A stretch of DNA of 6,431 nucleotides from an uncultured Pseudomonadales bacterium (GTDB lineage Bacteria; Pseudomonadota; Gammaproteobacteria; Pseudomonadales; Porticoccaceae): assembly GCA_937998635.1 (NCBI GenBank), contig CALLDA010000198.1:1-6431 (forward strand), written 5' to 3'. Positions 1 through 6,431 of this stretch are shown piece by piece (within the stretch, counting starts at the first letter, position 1; every line of letters starts with the position of its first letter). The position numbers were made by a program, and so were the translations under genes. Under the pieces are notes generated by a model, which did no database searches, was not told the DNA's origin, and was given only the letters and a program-made list of their open reading frames with translations.

Positions 1-1
1 C

Positions 2-1402
2 AATATTGAATTCCAGGTCTTAAAGGAATTGGTTGATGAGCAATTTAAAGGCAAGGACAAACTCGTTGCCTCCAATATTCATGCTCTTGAGCTAGGCTAT
101 CAGTACGCCCGGCAAAATTTCCAGTGCCCCCTTGATGTTCATATGGAACGCCGCGATTTACTTGGCGATAAAATCATGATGGAAGGCAATGATGCTCTGG
201 CCCTGGGTGCCGTTTATGGCGGCGCGACCGTGGTTGCCTGGTATCCGCTGACGCCATCGACATCGGTGATTGAAGGTTTTGAGAAATATGCCAAGCGTTT
301 GCGTATTGATCCCGGTAGTGGTGATCGTCGCTATGCGGTCGCTCAAGCAGAAGATGAACTGGCTGCCATTGGCATAGTGATCGGCGCTGGCTGGAATGGC
401 GCGCGCTCTTTTACTGCCACTTCTGGCCCCGGTTTATCATTGATGAGTGAGTTTTTGGGTCTGGCTTATTTTGCCGAAGTACCTACTGTGCTGTTTGATA
501 TTCAGCGCGCTGGTCCCTCGACTGGTATGCCCACCCGTACCCAGCAATCCGATATTTTTGCCGCAGCCTATGCATCTCACGGCGATACCAAACACGTCCT
601 GCTGATTCCTTCTGATCCCAAAGAATGTTTTGAGATGTCAGCGGAGAGTTTTAATCTGGCCGATCGTTTGCAGACGCCCGTTATTTTGATGAGTGATCTC
701 GACCTGGGTATGAATGATAATTTAAGTGAGCCCCTGGAGTGGGATGACCAGCGTGAATATGATCGTGGCAAGGTGTTTTCAACGAAAGACCTGGATGATA
801 TGAGCGAGCGCTACGGTCGTTATCTCGATATTGATGACGATGGTATTTGCTACCGCACCCTGCCCGGCATCCACCCTGACAAAGGCGCGTTTTTTACCCG
901 TGGCACTTCACGGGATGAATACGCGGTCTATACCGAATCGGGCGAAGCCTATGTCCGTAATATGGAACGCTTGAGCAAGAAATTTGAAACTGCGAAAGAT
1001 ATGGTGCCAGCACCCGAGTTTCACGAGGCGAAAAAAGCCACTCGCGATGGCATGATCTTTTATGGCAGCAGCAATAGCGCCTGTCTCGAGGCCCTGGATA
1101 TTCTCGCCGCCGATGGCTTGCATCTTAATGCCATGCGTGTGCGGGGTTTCCCGTTTAGCAAAGAAGTTACGGATTTTATCGAACGCCATGACAGGGTGTT
1201 TGTCATCGATCAGAACCGTGATGCGCAGATGCGTAAATTGCTTATTATCGAGTGCGAGCTCAACCCCAGGAAGATGCTTTCCTATACCCATTATGATGGT
1301 ATGCCCATGACGGCACTGGGCGCTGCAAGACATATTGCCAGTGTACTGGGCGGCAGCAATGTAACCCCCCTTCGCAAAAAGAAGGCTGGAGAAAAAGCAT
1401 GA
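2..1402 (+). CDS. korA: 2-oxoacid:ferredoxin oxidoreductase, alpha subunit (5'-truncated by the window edge)
   Basis: Alpha subunit of a thiamine-diphosphate 2-oxoacid:acceptor oxidoreductase, a cytoplasmic enzyme that converts a 2-oxoacid plus CoA to acyl-CoA, CO2 and reduced ferredoxin. The frame is open to the left edge (codons from base 2), so 466 residues are visible. Family members with a fused gamma domain run to about 600-630 residues, so roughly 150 N-terminal residues are missing. Bases 2-130 look like the end of the gamma domain and the linker. The pyrimidine-binding domain begins near base 180 (EGNDALALGA). It carries YPLTPSTS (242-265), AEDE with its conserved acidic residues (about 344-358), SGPG (422-433) and the family signature QRAGPSTGMPTRTQQSD (503-553). 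A transketolase-C-like domain follows at about 1040-1345, and the end is lysine-rich. A TTG at base 29 is not the real start, because conserved sequence continues upstream of it. The stop overlaps the start of korB. The family is secure; the exact substrate (2-oxoglutarate, pyruvate or another) is not shown by the sequence. Confidence 0.93.
   Translation, partial: NIEFQVLKELVDEQFKGKDKLVASNIHALELGYQYARQNFQCPLDVHMERRDLLGDKIMMEGNDALALGAVYGGATVVAWYPLTPSTSVIEGFEKYAKRLRIDPGSGDRRYAVAQAEDELAAIGIVIGAGWNGARSFTATSGPGLSLMSEFLGLAYFAEVPTVLFDIQRAGPSTGMPTRTQQSDIFAAAYASHGDTKHVLLIPSDPKECFEMSAESFNLADRLQTPVILMSDLDLGMNDNLSEPLEWDDQREYDRGKVFSTKDLDDMSERYGRYLDIDDDGICYRTLPGIHPDKGAFFTRGTSRDEYAVYTESGEAYVRNMERLSKKFETAKDMVPAPEFHEAKKATRDGMIFYGSSNSACLEALDILAADGLHLNAMRVRGFPFSKEVTDFIERHDRVFVIDQNRDAQMRKLLIIECELNPRKMLSYTHYDGMPMTALGAARHIASVLGGSNVTPLRKKKAGEKA
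1388..1391 (+). promoter_or_regulatory. Ribosome binding site of korB
   Basis: GGAG lies seven bases before the ATG at 1399, inside the last codons of korA. The good spacing, together with the ATGA stop/start overlap at 1399-1402, supports this ATG as the korB start. It also suggests translational coupling, which would keep the two subunits in equal amounts. Confidence 0.75.
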
Positions 1403-2448
1403 GTTATATACGACCTGAATTCAGACATCCCGCGTCAAAAACCAATGTCAGTGGTTTTACCCGTAAGGATTACGAGGGCGCTCTGTCAACACTTTGTGCA
1501 GGCTGTGGTCACGATTCTGTGAGCAGTGCCATCATCGATAGTTGCTTTGAACTGGGCGTATGGCCCCATCGCGTTGCCAAGATATCTGGCATTGGTTGTT
1601 CGTCGAAAACCCCGACTTACTTCCTGGGTAAGTCCCATGGTTTTAACTCGGTTCATGGCCGTATGCCATCGGTGGCAACCGGCGCGAATATGGCCAATGG
1701 CGAGATGGCTTATATCGGCATTTCCGGTGACGGCGACACGGCCTCTATCGGCCTGGGTCAGTTTGGCCACGTGGCGCGGCGAAACCTCAACATGGTTTAC
1801 ATTGTTGAGAACAATGGCTGCTATGGCTTAACTAAAGGTCAGGATTCAGCCACCACGGATGTTGGTTCAAGCAGTAAAAAAGGTGATCCCAATCCCTATG
1901 AAGCCGTCGACCTTTGCAGCATGGCTTTGCAGCTGGGCGCGACCTTTGTAGCAAGGAGTTTTTCTGGTGATAAAGAACAGTTGGTGCCTTTAATCAAGGC
2001 AGCGATTACCCACAATGGCTTTGCTTTTATCGACGTGATTTCTCCCTGTGTGACATTTAACAACACACCGGCTTCCAGCAAGGGTTTTGATTTTGTCCGT
2101 GAGCACCGCGAAGCCACCGGCAAGATGGACTTTGTACCGGTGCGCTCCGAAATTACCACCGATTACGAGCCGGGTTTTGTCAAGGAAATCACCCTGCACT
2201 ATGGTTCTGTTATTCACCTCTACAAGGATGACAAACTGGATTGCACCGATCGTAACAGTGCTTTGCGTGCTATCCAGGAGCATGACGAAAAGGGTCGAAT
2301 ACTGACGGGTTTGCTTTATGTCGACCCAGATAGCCGTGATTTCCACAAAGTTCAGCAAACCGTCAAACAGCCCTTAAGAGATTTGAATGAAGAAGATCTC
2401 TGTCCTGGTGCCCGGTCGTTGAATGCCATCAATGCCAGTCTCAGGTAA
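1399..2448 (+). CDS. korB: 2-oxoacid:ferredoxin oxidoreductase, beta subunit
   Basis: Beta subunit of the same enzyme, 349 residues and complete. It binds thiamine diphosphate and one [4Fe-4S] cluster and forms the active site with the alpha subunit. CAGC gives Cys33 and Cys36, and GIGC gives Cys67. Cys217 (SPC) fits the fourth cluster ligand of this family. The diphosphate/Mg2+ motif starts at GDGD (110-113) and ends at ENNGCYGLTKGQ (137-148), the usual GDG-x(n)-NN arrangement. Residues from about 245 onward match the small C-terminal domain of pyruvate/2-oxoacid oxidoreductase beta subunits. The chain has no 8Fe ferredoxin domain, and no delta subunit is encoded nearby, so electrons presumably pass to a separate soluble ferredoxin. 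Length is within or slightly above the normal range. The start is well supported by its ribosome binding site and by the overlap with korA. No key residue is missing. As with korA, the substrate is inferred rather than seen. Confidence 0.94.
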   Translation: MSYIRPEFRHPASKTNVSGFTRKDYEGALSTLCAGCGHDSVSSAIIDSCFELGVWPHRVAKISGIGCSSKTPTYFLGKSHGFNSVHGRMPSVATGANMANGEMAYIGISGDGDTASIGLGQFGHVARRNLNMVYIVENNGCYGLTKGQDSATTDVGSSSKKGDPNPYEAVDLCSMALQLGATFVARSFSGDKEQLVPLIKAAITHNGFAFIDVISPCVTFNNTPASSKGFDFVREHREATGKMDFVPVRSEITTDYEPGFVKEITLHYGSVIHLYKDDKLDCTDRNSALRAIQEHDEKGRILTGLLYVDPDSRDFHKVQQTVKQPLRDLNEEDLCPGARSLNAINASLR

Positions 2449-2460
2449 GTTAGTCTGAGA
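2439..2460 (+). repeat. Small inverted repeat across the korB stop codon
   Basis: TCTCAG (2439-2444) and CTGAGA (2455-2460) are perfect reverse complements separated by 10 bases, and G-U pairs are possible at both ends of the stem. The korB stop TAA (2446-2448) lies in the loop. A run of A rather than T follows, so this is not a standard intrinsic terminator for the + strand. It could be an mRNA hairpin between korB and the next gene, or chance. Confidence 0.35.
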
Positions 2461-2465
2461 TAAAA

Positions 2466-2469
2466 AGGA
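2466..2469 (+). promoter_or_regulatory. Probable, unusually distant ribosome binding site of the 5-oxoprolinase gene
   Basis: AGGA, within AAAAAGGA (2462-2469), is the only purine-rich Shine-Dalgarno-like sequence before the ATG at 2483. The gap to the ATG is 13 bases, longer than the usual 5-9. The ATG is still preferred, because the nucleotide-binding motif begins at residue 8 and no earlier in-frame start is evident. The nearby TTG at 2478 is out of frame. Confidence 0.5.
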
Positions 2470-2482
2470 CTGATTCCTTGCC

Positions 2483-5400
2483 ATGCCAAAATGGCAATTC
2501 TGGGTAGATCGGGGCGGTACCTTTACTGACCTGATCGCCCGGACTCCTCAAGGTCAGCTCAAAACTACCAAGCTACTTTCTGAAAACCCGCAACATTACG
2601 ATGATGCGGTGCTCCAGGGTATTTGCGAGCTTATGGCAGTGGCGTCGGTGGTTGATATCCCCCATGAGCAAATAGACTGCGTGCGTCTGGGCACCACGGT
2701 TGCCACTAATGCTCTGCTTGAGCGCAAAGGCTCACCAACCCTCCTGGTCACCACTCGAGGTTTTGGTGATGTGTTAAAGATCGGCTACCAGAACCGTCCC
2801 GATTTATTTGCCCTCAATATTCAGTTGCCGGAACCACTTTACGATGAAGTGCTGGAGGTCGATGAACGCCTGGCCGCGGATGGTGCTGTCATCACTGCTC
2901 TTGATGCGCCTGTCTATATCGAAAATTTCCATCAGGCTAAGGCCCGTGGTTTAAAGTCTGTTGCGGTGGTCTTTATGCATGCCTATCGCAATCCGGTTCA
3001 TGAATTAGCCATTGGTGAAATTGCCAGACAAGCGGGTTTTAGCCAAATCACATTGAGCCATCAGGCCAGCGCGCTAATTAAATTTGTTGGCCGTGGTGAT
3101 ACCGCTGTCGTGGATGCCTATGTGTCTCCTGTGTTGCAGACCTACATGGAGCATCTTCAAAATAAACTTCCAGGCACGCGTTTACTGTTTATGCAGTCCA
3201 ATGGCGGCTTGATCGATGCTGAGAATTTTCATGGTCGCAATAGTCTGCTGTCTGGCCCAGCCGGGGGCATGGTGGGTGGCGTGCAAACCAGTATGGCGGA
3301 CGGCTTTAATAAAGTGCTTGGTTTTGATATGGGCGGTACGTCAAGCGATGTCTGGCACTTTAGCGGTGAGGGCGAAGCTCAAGCCTGTGAACCGGCTTAC
3401 GAAAGGGTTTACGAAACAACGCTAGCAGGTGTCAGGCTGCGGGTGCCCATGTTGGATATTCATACCGTGGCCGCAGGTGGTGGTTCCATCTGCCGCTATG
3501 ACGGCTCACGCTTTCGGGTGGGGCCGGAGTCGGCGGGTGCTAGTCCTGGGCCAGCTTGTTACGGTCGCGGCGGGCCTTTAACGCTGACCGACTGTAATTT
3601 AGTGCTGGGCAAGTTGGCCCAGGATCATTTTCCACAAGTCTTTGGTGAGTCAGGTGATGAGCCGCTTGGTATAGAGGCGACAGATCAAAGAATAGGGGAG
3701 ATAGCCGCTAGCGTGATGGCGGAGACCGGCGAGCTTATGTCGCCCCAGGATCTGGCCGAAGGTTTTATTGATATCGCAGTTGAGGGTATGGCGGCGGCGA
3801 TTAAAAAAGTCTCAACCGAACGCGGTCATGATGTCAGTGACTATGCCCTGGCCTGCTTTGGTGGCGCTGCGGGCCAGCACGCCTGCCGAGTAGCCGAGCG
3901 TCTCGGTGTAGAAACGGTGCTAATTCATCCATTAGCCAGCGTGTTGTCCGCTTTGGGCATGGGCTTAGCTGAAATCGCTACCCAGAGTGAGCGGAGTTTG
4001 GAATGGCCGCTGACAAAAATAGACCTGAATGTGGCCCTTGCCGAGGTGATTGTAGAGCTGAAGGATCAGCTCAAAGAGCAATTGCTCCACGATGGCGTGG
4101 GGGAGATCCAGTGGCTGGAAAAGGTTTTCCTTCGCTATCAGGGTTCTAACACGCTTATAGCCGTGCCCGTGCGGGAACCAGAGCAAATGCAATTGGCTTT
4201 TGAGAGAGCCCATCTGGCCCAATTTTCTTTTTTGCAGAAGGGCCGAGGCCTGGTTGTCGATAGCATTTCGGTGGAAGCCCTGGTGCCCGGCGCCGCCATG
4301 TCAGGCGAGGTTGATGCCTTACTGGCCGCTCGGCATTCTCCCGGCAATACATCAATACGAGGCGGCACTGAACAGGAAGAGCAGCGGGTACAGCTTTACT
4401 CCAGAGGCGCATACTGGACTGCACCTTTGTCGCCGCGTGAGACCCTGTTAGCGAAGCAAATCATTGTCGGTCCGGCATTAGTTATCGATTCTGGAACGAC
4501 CACAGTGATTGAGCCGGGTTGGCAGGCAGCGGTTCTGGCCAGTGGCACACTAAAGCTTAGCCTATGCTCTGCGGCTAACGCCCAACAACCTGCTACTCGA
4601 GAGTCAGCTTCAGCTGGCAATAGCTCGTCCAGAAAGGTAACTACTGAACGCAACCCAGTACAGCTGGAAATATTTAACTATCGATTTATGTCCATTGCCG
4701 AACAAATGGGTGCGGTGCTAGCTAAGACGGCCCACTCGATCAATATAAAAGAGCGTTTCGATTTTTCCTGTGCCCTGTTTGATGGCGGCGGGAATTTGGT
4801 GGCAAATGCACCACATGTGCCCGTGCATCTGGGTTCCATGGGTGAAACCGTGGTACAGCTCATTGCAGCCAGAAGCGGTACTTTTCAGTCGGGCGAGGCT
4901 TATTTGGTGAACTCGCCCTATACCGGCGGTACTCATCTGCCGGATTTGACCGTGGTGACGCCGGTGTTTGCCTCAAGTGCTAGCGCACCGACCTTCTTTG
5001 TCGCGACCCGGGCCCATCATGCCGATATTGGTGGTATCACACCTGGCTCCATTCCACCGGATAGCACCAGTATCGACCAGGAAGGTGTGCTCTTTGAAAA
5101 TTTCAAATTGCTTAGCGGTGGGGAATTTCGAGCCGAGGAGCTGACCAAAAAACTGGCTTCAGGCGATTACCCGGCACGCAACATCGAGCAAAACATTGCC
5201 GATCTGCAAGCCCAGGTCGCGGCTAATGTGCTTGGTCAAAGTGAATTACAGACTCTGGTGCGAGACTACGATCTAGATGTGGTCACCGCCTATATGGGTT
5301 ATGTGCAGGACAATGCCGAAGAAGCGGTGCGTAGAGTTATCGTTGAACTTGATGATGGCCACTGTCGGAGCGTGATGGATAATGATGCAGCGATTGAGGT

Positions 5401-6178
5401 GGCAATCCGGGTTAGCAAACAACATCAACGCTTAGTCATCGATTTTACCGGCACCTCTGCTCAGCAAAACAACAACTTCAACGCCCCTGCCTCCATTTGC
5501 AAAGCTGCTGTCCTTTATGTGCTGCGAACTCTGGTCGCCGAGAATATCCCCTTAAACGCCGGTTGTCTTAGGCCTGTCGATATCATTATTCCACAAGGCA
5601 GTATGTTAAGCCCCGGGTATCCGGCAGCCGTGGTCGCTGGCAATGTCGAAACATCCCAGGCGATAGCAGATGCTTTGTATAGCGCACTGGGCGTACTGGC
5701 AGGTTCCCAGGGCACCATGAACAACCTCACCTTCGGCGACGATAAGTTTCAATACTACGAAACCATTTGTGGCGGCGCGGGGGCCGGTGATGGATTTCAT
5801 GGCGCCAGTGCCGTACAGGTGCATATGACCAATTCCCGTATGACTGATCCGGAGATACTGGAGTTGAGGTTTCCAGTTCGGCTACAGGGTTTTGCGATAC
5901 GAAAGGGTAGTGGGGGCACCGGATTGTATTCTGGTGGCGAAGGCGTAGTACGAAAAATAGAATTTTTACAGTCGATGACTTGTCATATCGTGTCGAGCCA
6001 TCGCTCCCTGGTGACCTTTGGTTTAGCTGGGGGAGGTAACGGTCAGACCGGTGAGAACTTGTTGAGCAGAGCAGACATGTCCGTTGAGGAATTACCCGGT
6101 GTTGCCAGTTTTAGCGTACAAAAAGGTGATGTATTGATTTTGAAAACACCTGGGGGTGGCGGCTATGGGGGCGCCTGA
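2483..6178 (+). CDS. oplah: 5-oxoprolinase (ATP-hydrolysing), fused HyuA-HyuB type
   Basis: Likely EC 3.5.2.9, cytoplasmic: ATP-dependent opening of 5-oxo-L-proline to L-glutamate, the salvage step of glutathione and pyroglutamate turnover. The 1231 residues agree with the roughly 1200-1290 of single-chain 5-oxoprolinases. Residues 1 to about 205 are the hydantoinase A N-terminal domain, with DRGGTFTD (9-16) and LGTTVATNALLER (69-81). The ATPase-like hydantoinase A core (about 220-520) has LLSGPAGG (255-262), GFDMGGTSSD (280-289), AAGGGS (330-335), VGPESAGASPGPACYGRGG (346-364) and CFGGAAGQHAC (458-468). The A C-terminal domain runs to about 690. A Ser/Ala/Gln-rich linker (about 695-723) joins it to the hydantoinase B domain (724-1231). 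That domain has PHVPVHLG (777-784), YTGGTHLPD (813-821), AHHADIGG (844-851) and the glycine-rich end PGGGGYGGA. No signal peptide or membrane segment is seen. Resemblance to mammalian OPLAH persists across both halves, which argues against a hydantoinase or acetone carboxylase subunit. The substrate has not been proven. The gene lies 34 bases after korB on the same strand and may be co-transcribed. Confidence 0.9.
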   Translation: MPKWQFWVDRGGTFTDLIARTPQGQLKTTKLLSENPQHYDDAVLQGICELMAVASVVDIPHEQIDCVRLGTTVATNALLERKGSPTLLVTTRGFGDVLKIGYQNRPDLFALNIQLPEPLYDEVLEVDERLAADGAVITALDAPVYIENFHQAKARGLKSVAVVFMHAYRNPVHELAIGEIARQAGFSQITLSHQASALIKFVGRGDTAVVDAYVSPVLQTYMEHLQNKLPGTRLLFMQSNGGLIDAENFHGRNSLLSGPAGGMVGGVQTSMADGFNKVLGFDMGGTSSDVWHFSGEGEAQACEPAYERVYETTLAGVRLRVPMLDIHTVAAGGGSICRYDGSRFRVGPESAGASPGPACYGRGGPLTLTDCNLVLGKLAQDHFPQVFGESGDEPLGIEATDQRIGEIAASVMAETGELMSPQDLAEGFIDIAVEGMAAAIKKVSTERGHDVSDYALACFGGAAGQHACRVAERLGVETVLIHPLASVLSALGMGLAEIATQSERSLEWPLTKIDLNVALAEVIVELKDQLKEQLLHDGVGEIQWLEKVFLRYQGSNTLIAVPVREPEQMQLAFERAHLAQFSFLQKGRGLVVDSISVEALVPGAAMSGEVDALLAARHSPGNTSIRGGTEQEEQRVQLYSRGAYWTAPLSPRETLLAKQIIVGPALVIDSGTTTVIEPGWQAAVLASGTLKLSLCSAANAQQPATRESASAGNSSSRKVTTERNPVQLEIFNYRFMSIAEQMGAVLAKTAHSINIKERFDFSCALFDGGGNLVANAPHVPVHLGSMGETVVQLIAARSGTFQSGEAYLVNSPYTGGTHLPDLTVVTPVFASSASAPTFFVATRAHHADIGGITPGSIPPDSTSIDQEGVLFENFKLLSGGEFRAEELTKKLASGDYPARNIEQNIADLQAQVAANVLGQSELQTLVRDYDLDVVTAYMGYVQDNAEEAVRRVIVELDDGHCRSVMDNDAAIEVAIRVSKQHQRLVIDFTGTSAQQNNNFNAPASICKAAVLYVLRTLVAENIPLNAGCLRPVDIIIPQGSMLSPGYPAAVVAGNVETSQAIADALYSALGVLAGSQGTMNNLTFGDDKFQYYETICGGAGAGDGFHGASAVQVHMTNSRMTDPEILELRFPVRLQGFAIRKGSGGTGLYSGGEGVVRKIEFLQSMTCHIVSSHRSLVTFGLAGGGNGQTGENLLSRADMSVEELPGVASFSVQKGDVLILKTPGGGGYGGA

Positions 6179-6182
6179 AACA

Positions 6183-6253
6183 GGCCTTGCGGGTAATTAT
6201 TTTATCCCTGGTTTTGGTAAGGAGCGTATACATAGAGCAATTACCGCTGGGCC
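6183..6253 (+). repeat. Imperfect inverted repeat after the 5-oxoprolinase stop codon
   Basis: The left arm (6183-6198) and right arm (6239-6253) pair as GGCC with GGCC, a two-base internal loop, then GCGGGTAATT with AATTACCGC, leaving one G bulged. That makes 13 base pairs around a 40-base loop. It starts five bases after the stop codon, a place suited to a 3'-end stabilising structure. No T-tract follows the right arm, so a classical intrinsic terminator is not supported. Confidence 0.4.
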
Positions 6254-6286
6254 AGGTCGGATGAAAATGTGTTTTGCATATAGATC

Positions 6287-6304
6287 ATGTCATGTGGTTG
6301 ACAT
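6287..6304. promoter_or_regulatory. Palindrome ATGTCA-N6-TGACAT, candidate operator
   Basis: This is a perfect two-fold symmetric site with 6-base half-sites and a 6-base spacer, 18 bases in all. That is the geometry of a dimeric helix-turn-helix regulator site. It covers the TTGACA box at 6298-6303, as expected for a repressor site over a promoter. I cannot assign it to a regulator family. A single palindrome of this length can also arise by chance. Confidence 0.35.
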
Positions 6305-6326
6305 TATCAGGTGAATGCTTTAGTTT
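6298..6326 (+). promoter_or_regulatory. Possible sigma-70 promoter for a gene beyond the right edge
   Basis: A perfect -35 box TTGACA (6298-6303) is followed, after exactly 17 bases, by TAGTTT (6321-6326). The latter keeps the first, second and last bases of the -10 consensus TATAAT. The region lies downstream of the last gene and is A/T-rich toward the right edge. Transcription would run out of the window, where a gene would be expected. The -10 box is weak, so the call is tentative. Confidence 0.35.
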
Positions 6327-6360
6327 TCCGGCCGGCGATACGGTAATGCTTAATATAACT

Positions 6361-6381
6361 ATGGATTATGGATTATGGATT
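6361..6381 (+). repeat. Three exact tandem copies of a 7-base unit (ATGGATT)
   Basis: ATGGATT is repeated at 6361-6367, 6368-6374 and 6375-6381 without interruption or mismatch, in non-coding sequence about 35 bases downstream of the candidate -10 box. Each copy begins with ATG, in a different reading frame. No good ribosome binding site precedes any of them. It is a short tandem repeat whose copy number could vary by replication slippage. Confidence 0.8.
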
Positions 6382-6431
6382 TCAGAGTCGCTGTTCAGAG
6401 TTTTCCAAGACTAAGCAATAAATAACAAAAC

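Noticed and set aside
29..31. TTG at base 29 as the start of the alpha subunit
   Set aside because: The frame is open to the left edge and residues before it continue a conserved stretch typical of the end of the fused gamma domain, so the gene is cut by the window rather than starting here.
908..1333. Open frame of 141 codons on the - strand inside korA
   Set aside because: It lies wholly inside a clearly conserved gene on the other strand, resembles no family I recognise, and is best explained as a mirror of korA codon use.
1990..2358. Open frame of 122 codons on the - strand inside korB
   Set aside because: It is fully covered by conserved korB sequence, shows no recognisable motif, and overlaps another antisense frame.
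2483..6178. Acetone carboxylase or N-methylhydantoinase as the identity of the fused protein
   Set aside because: Those enzymes normally have the A and B parts as separate chains. The single-chain layout and full-length motif agreement with mammalian 5-oxoprolinase fit better.
6191..6208. GGG...CCC short hairpin as an intrinsic terminator
   Set aside because: The stem has only about six pairs with a bulge and the sequence after it is not a T-tract.
6261..6314. 17-codon frame starting with ATG after AGG
   Set aside because: It is very short, only a weak AGG four bases upstream could act as a ribosome binding site, it runs across the candidate operator, and it has no recognisable product.
6328..6335. 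CCGGCCGG palindrome
   Set aside because: Eight symmetric G/C bases alone are common and there is no supporting context.
6346..6414. 22-codon frame through the tandem repeat, a possible leader peptide
   Set aside because: There is no ribosome binding site before the ATG at 6346 or 6361, no run of regulatory codons and no attenuator-like hairpin pair. The ATGs come mostly from the repeat itself.

Overview
The window reads as ordinary bacterial chromosome, most likely from a gammaproteobacterium. The 2-oxoacid:acceptor oxidoreductase pair resembles the type common in marine and plant-matter-degrading members of that class (for example Cellvibrionales). That placement rests on remembered protein resemblance and is only moderately secure. 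Base composition looks balanced and even. Nothing suggests phage, insertion sequence, integron, CRISPR or plasmid content.

Layout: three genes on the + strand fill about 96% of the window. Bases 2-1402 hold the 3' three quarters of a korA-type alpha subunit, whose start and fused gamma domain lie mostly outside the window. Bases 1399-2448 hold the complete korB-type beta subunit, which overlaps korA by four bases (ATGA) and so is very likely translationally coupled to it. After a 34-base gap, bases 2483-6178 hold a complete 1231-residue protein carrying both hydantoinase A and hydantoinase B domains. Its domain order and motifs along the whole length match ATP-dependent 5-oxoprolinase (the eukaryotic OPLAH type). 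The last 253 bases (6179-6431) carry no convincing gene. They do contain an imperfect inverted repeat just after the stop codon, a perfect TTGACA box inside a 6-6-6 palindrome, and three exact tandem copies of a 7-base unit.

How the genes may work together: KorAB oxidatively decarboxylates a 2-oxoacid (2-oxoglutarate is the usual guess) to the acyl-CoA and passes electrons to ferredoxin. 5-oxoprolinase opens 5-oxoproline (pyroglutamate) to glutamate at the cost of ATP. If the three genes are co-transcribed, they could form a short route from 5-oxoproline through glutamate and 2-oxoglutarate to succinyl-CoA plus reduced ferredoxin. This link is inferred from adjacency alone. The window shows no clear sign of a previously undescribed system; the more unusual signals are small and sit in the two non-coding gaps.
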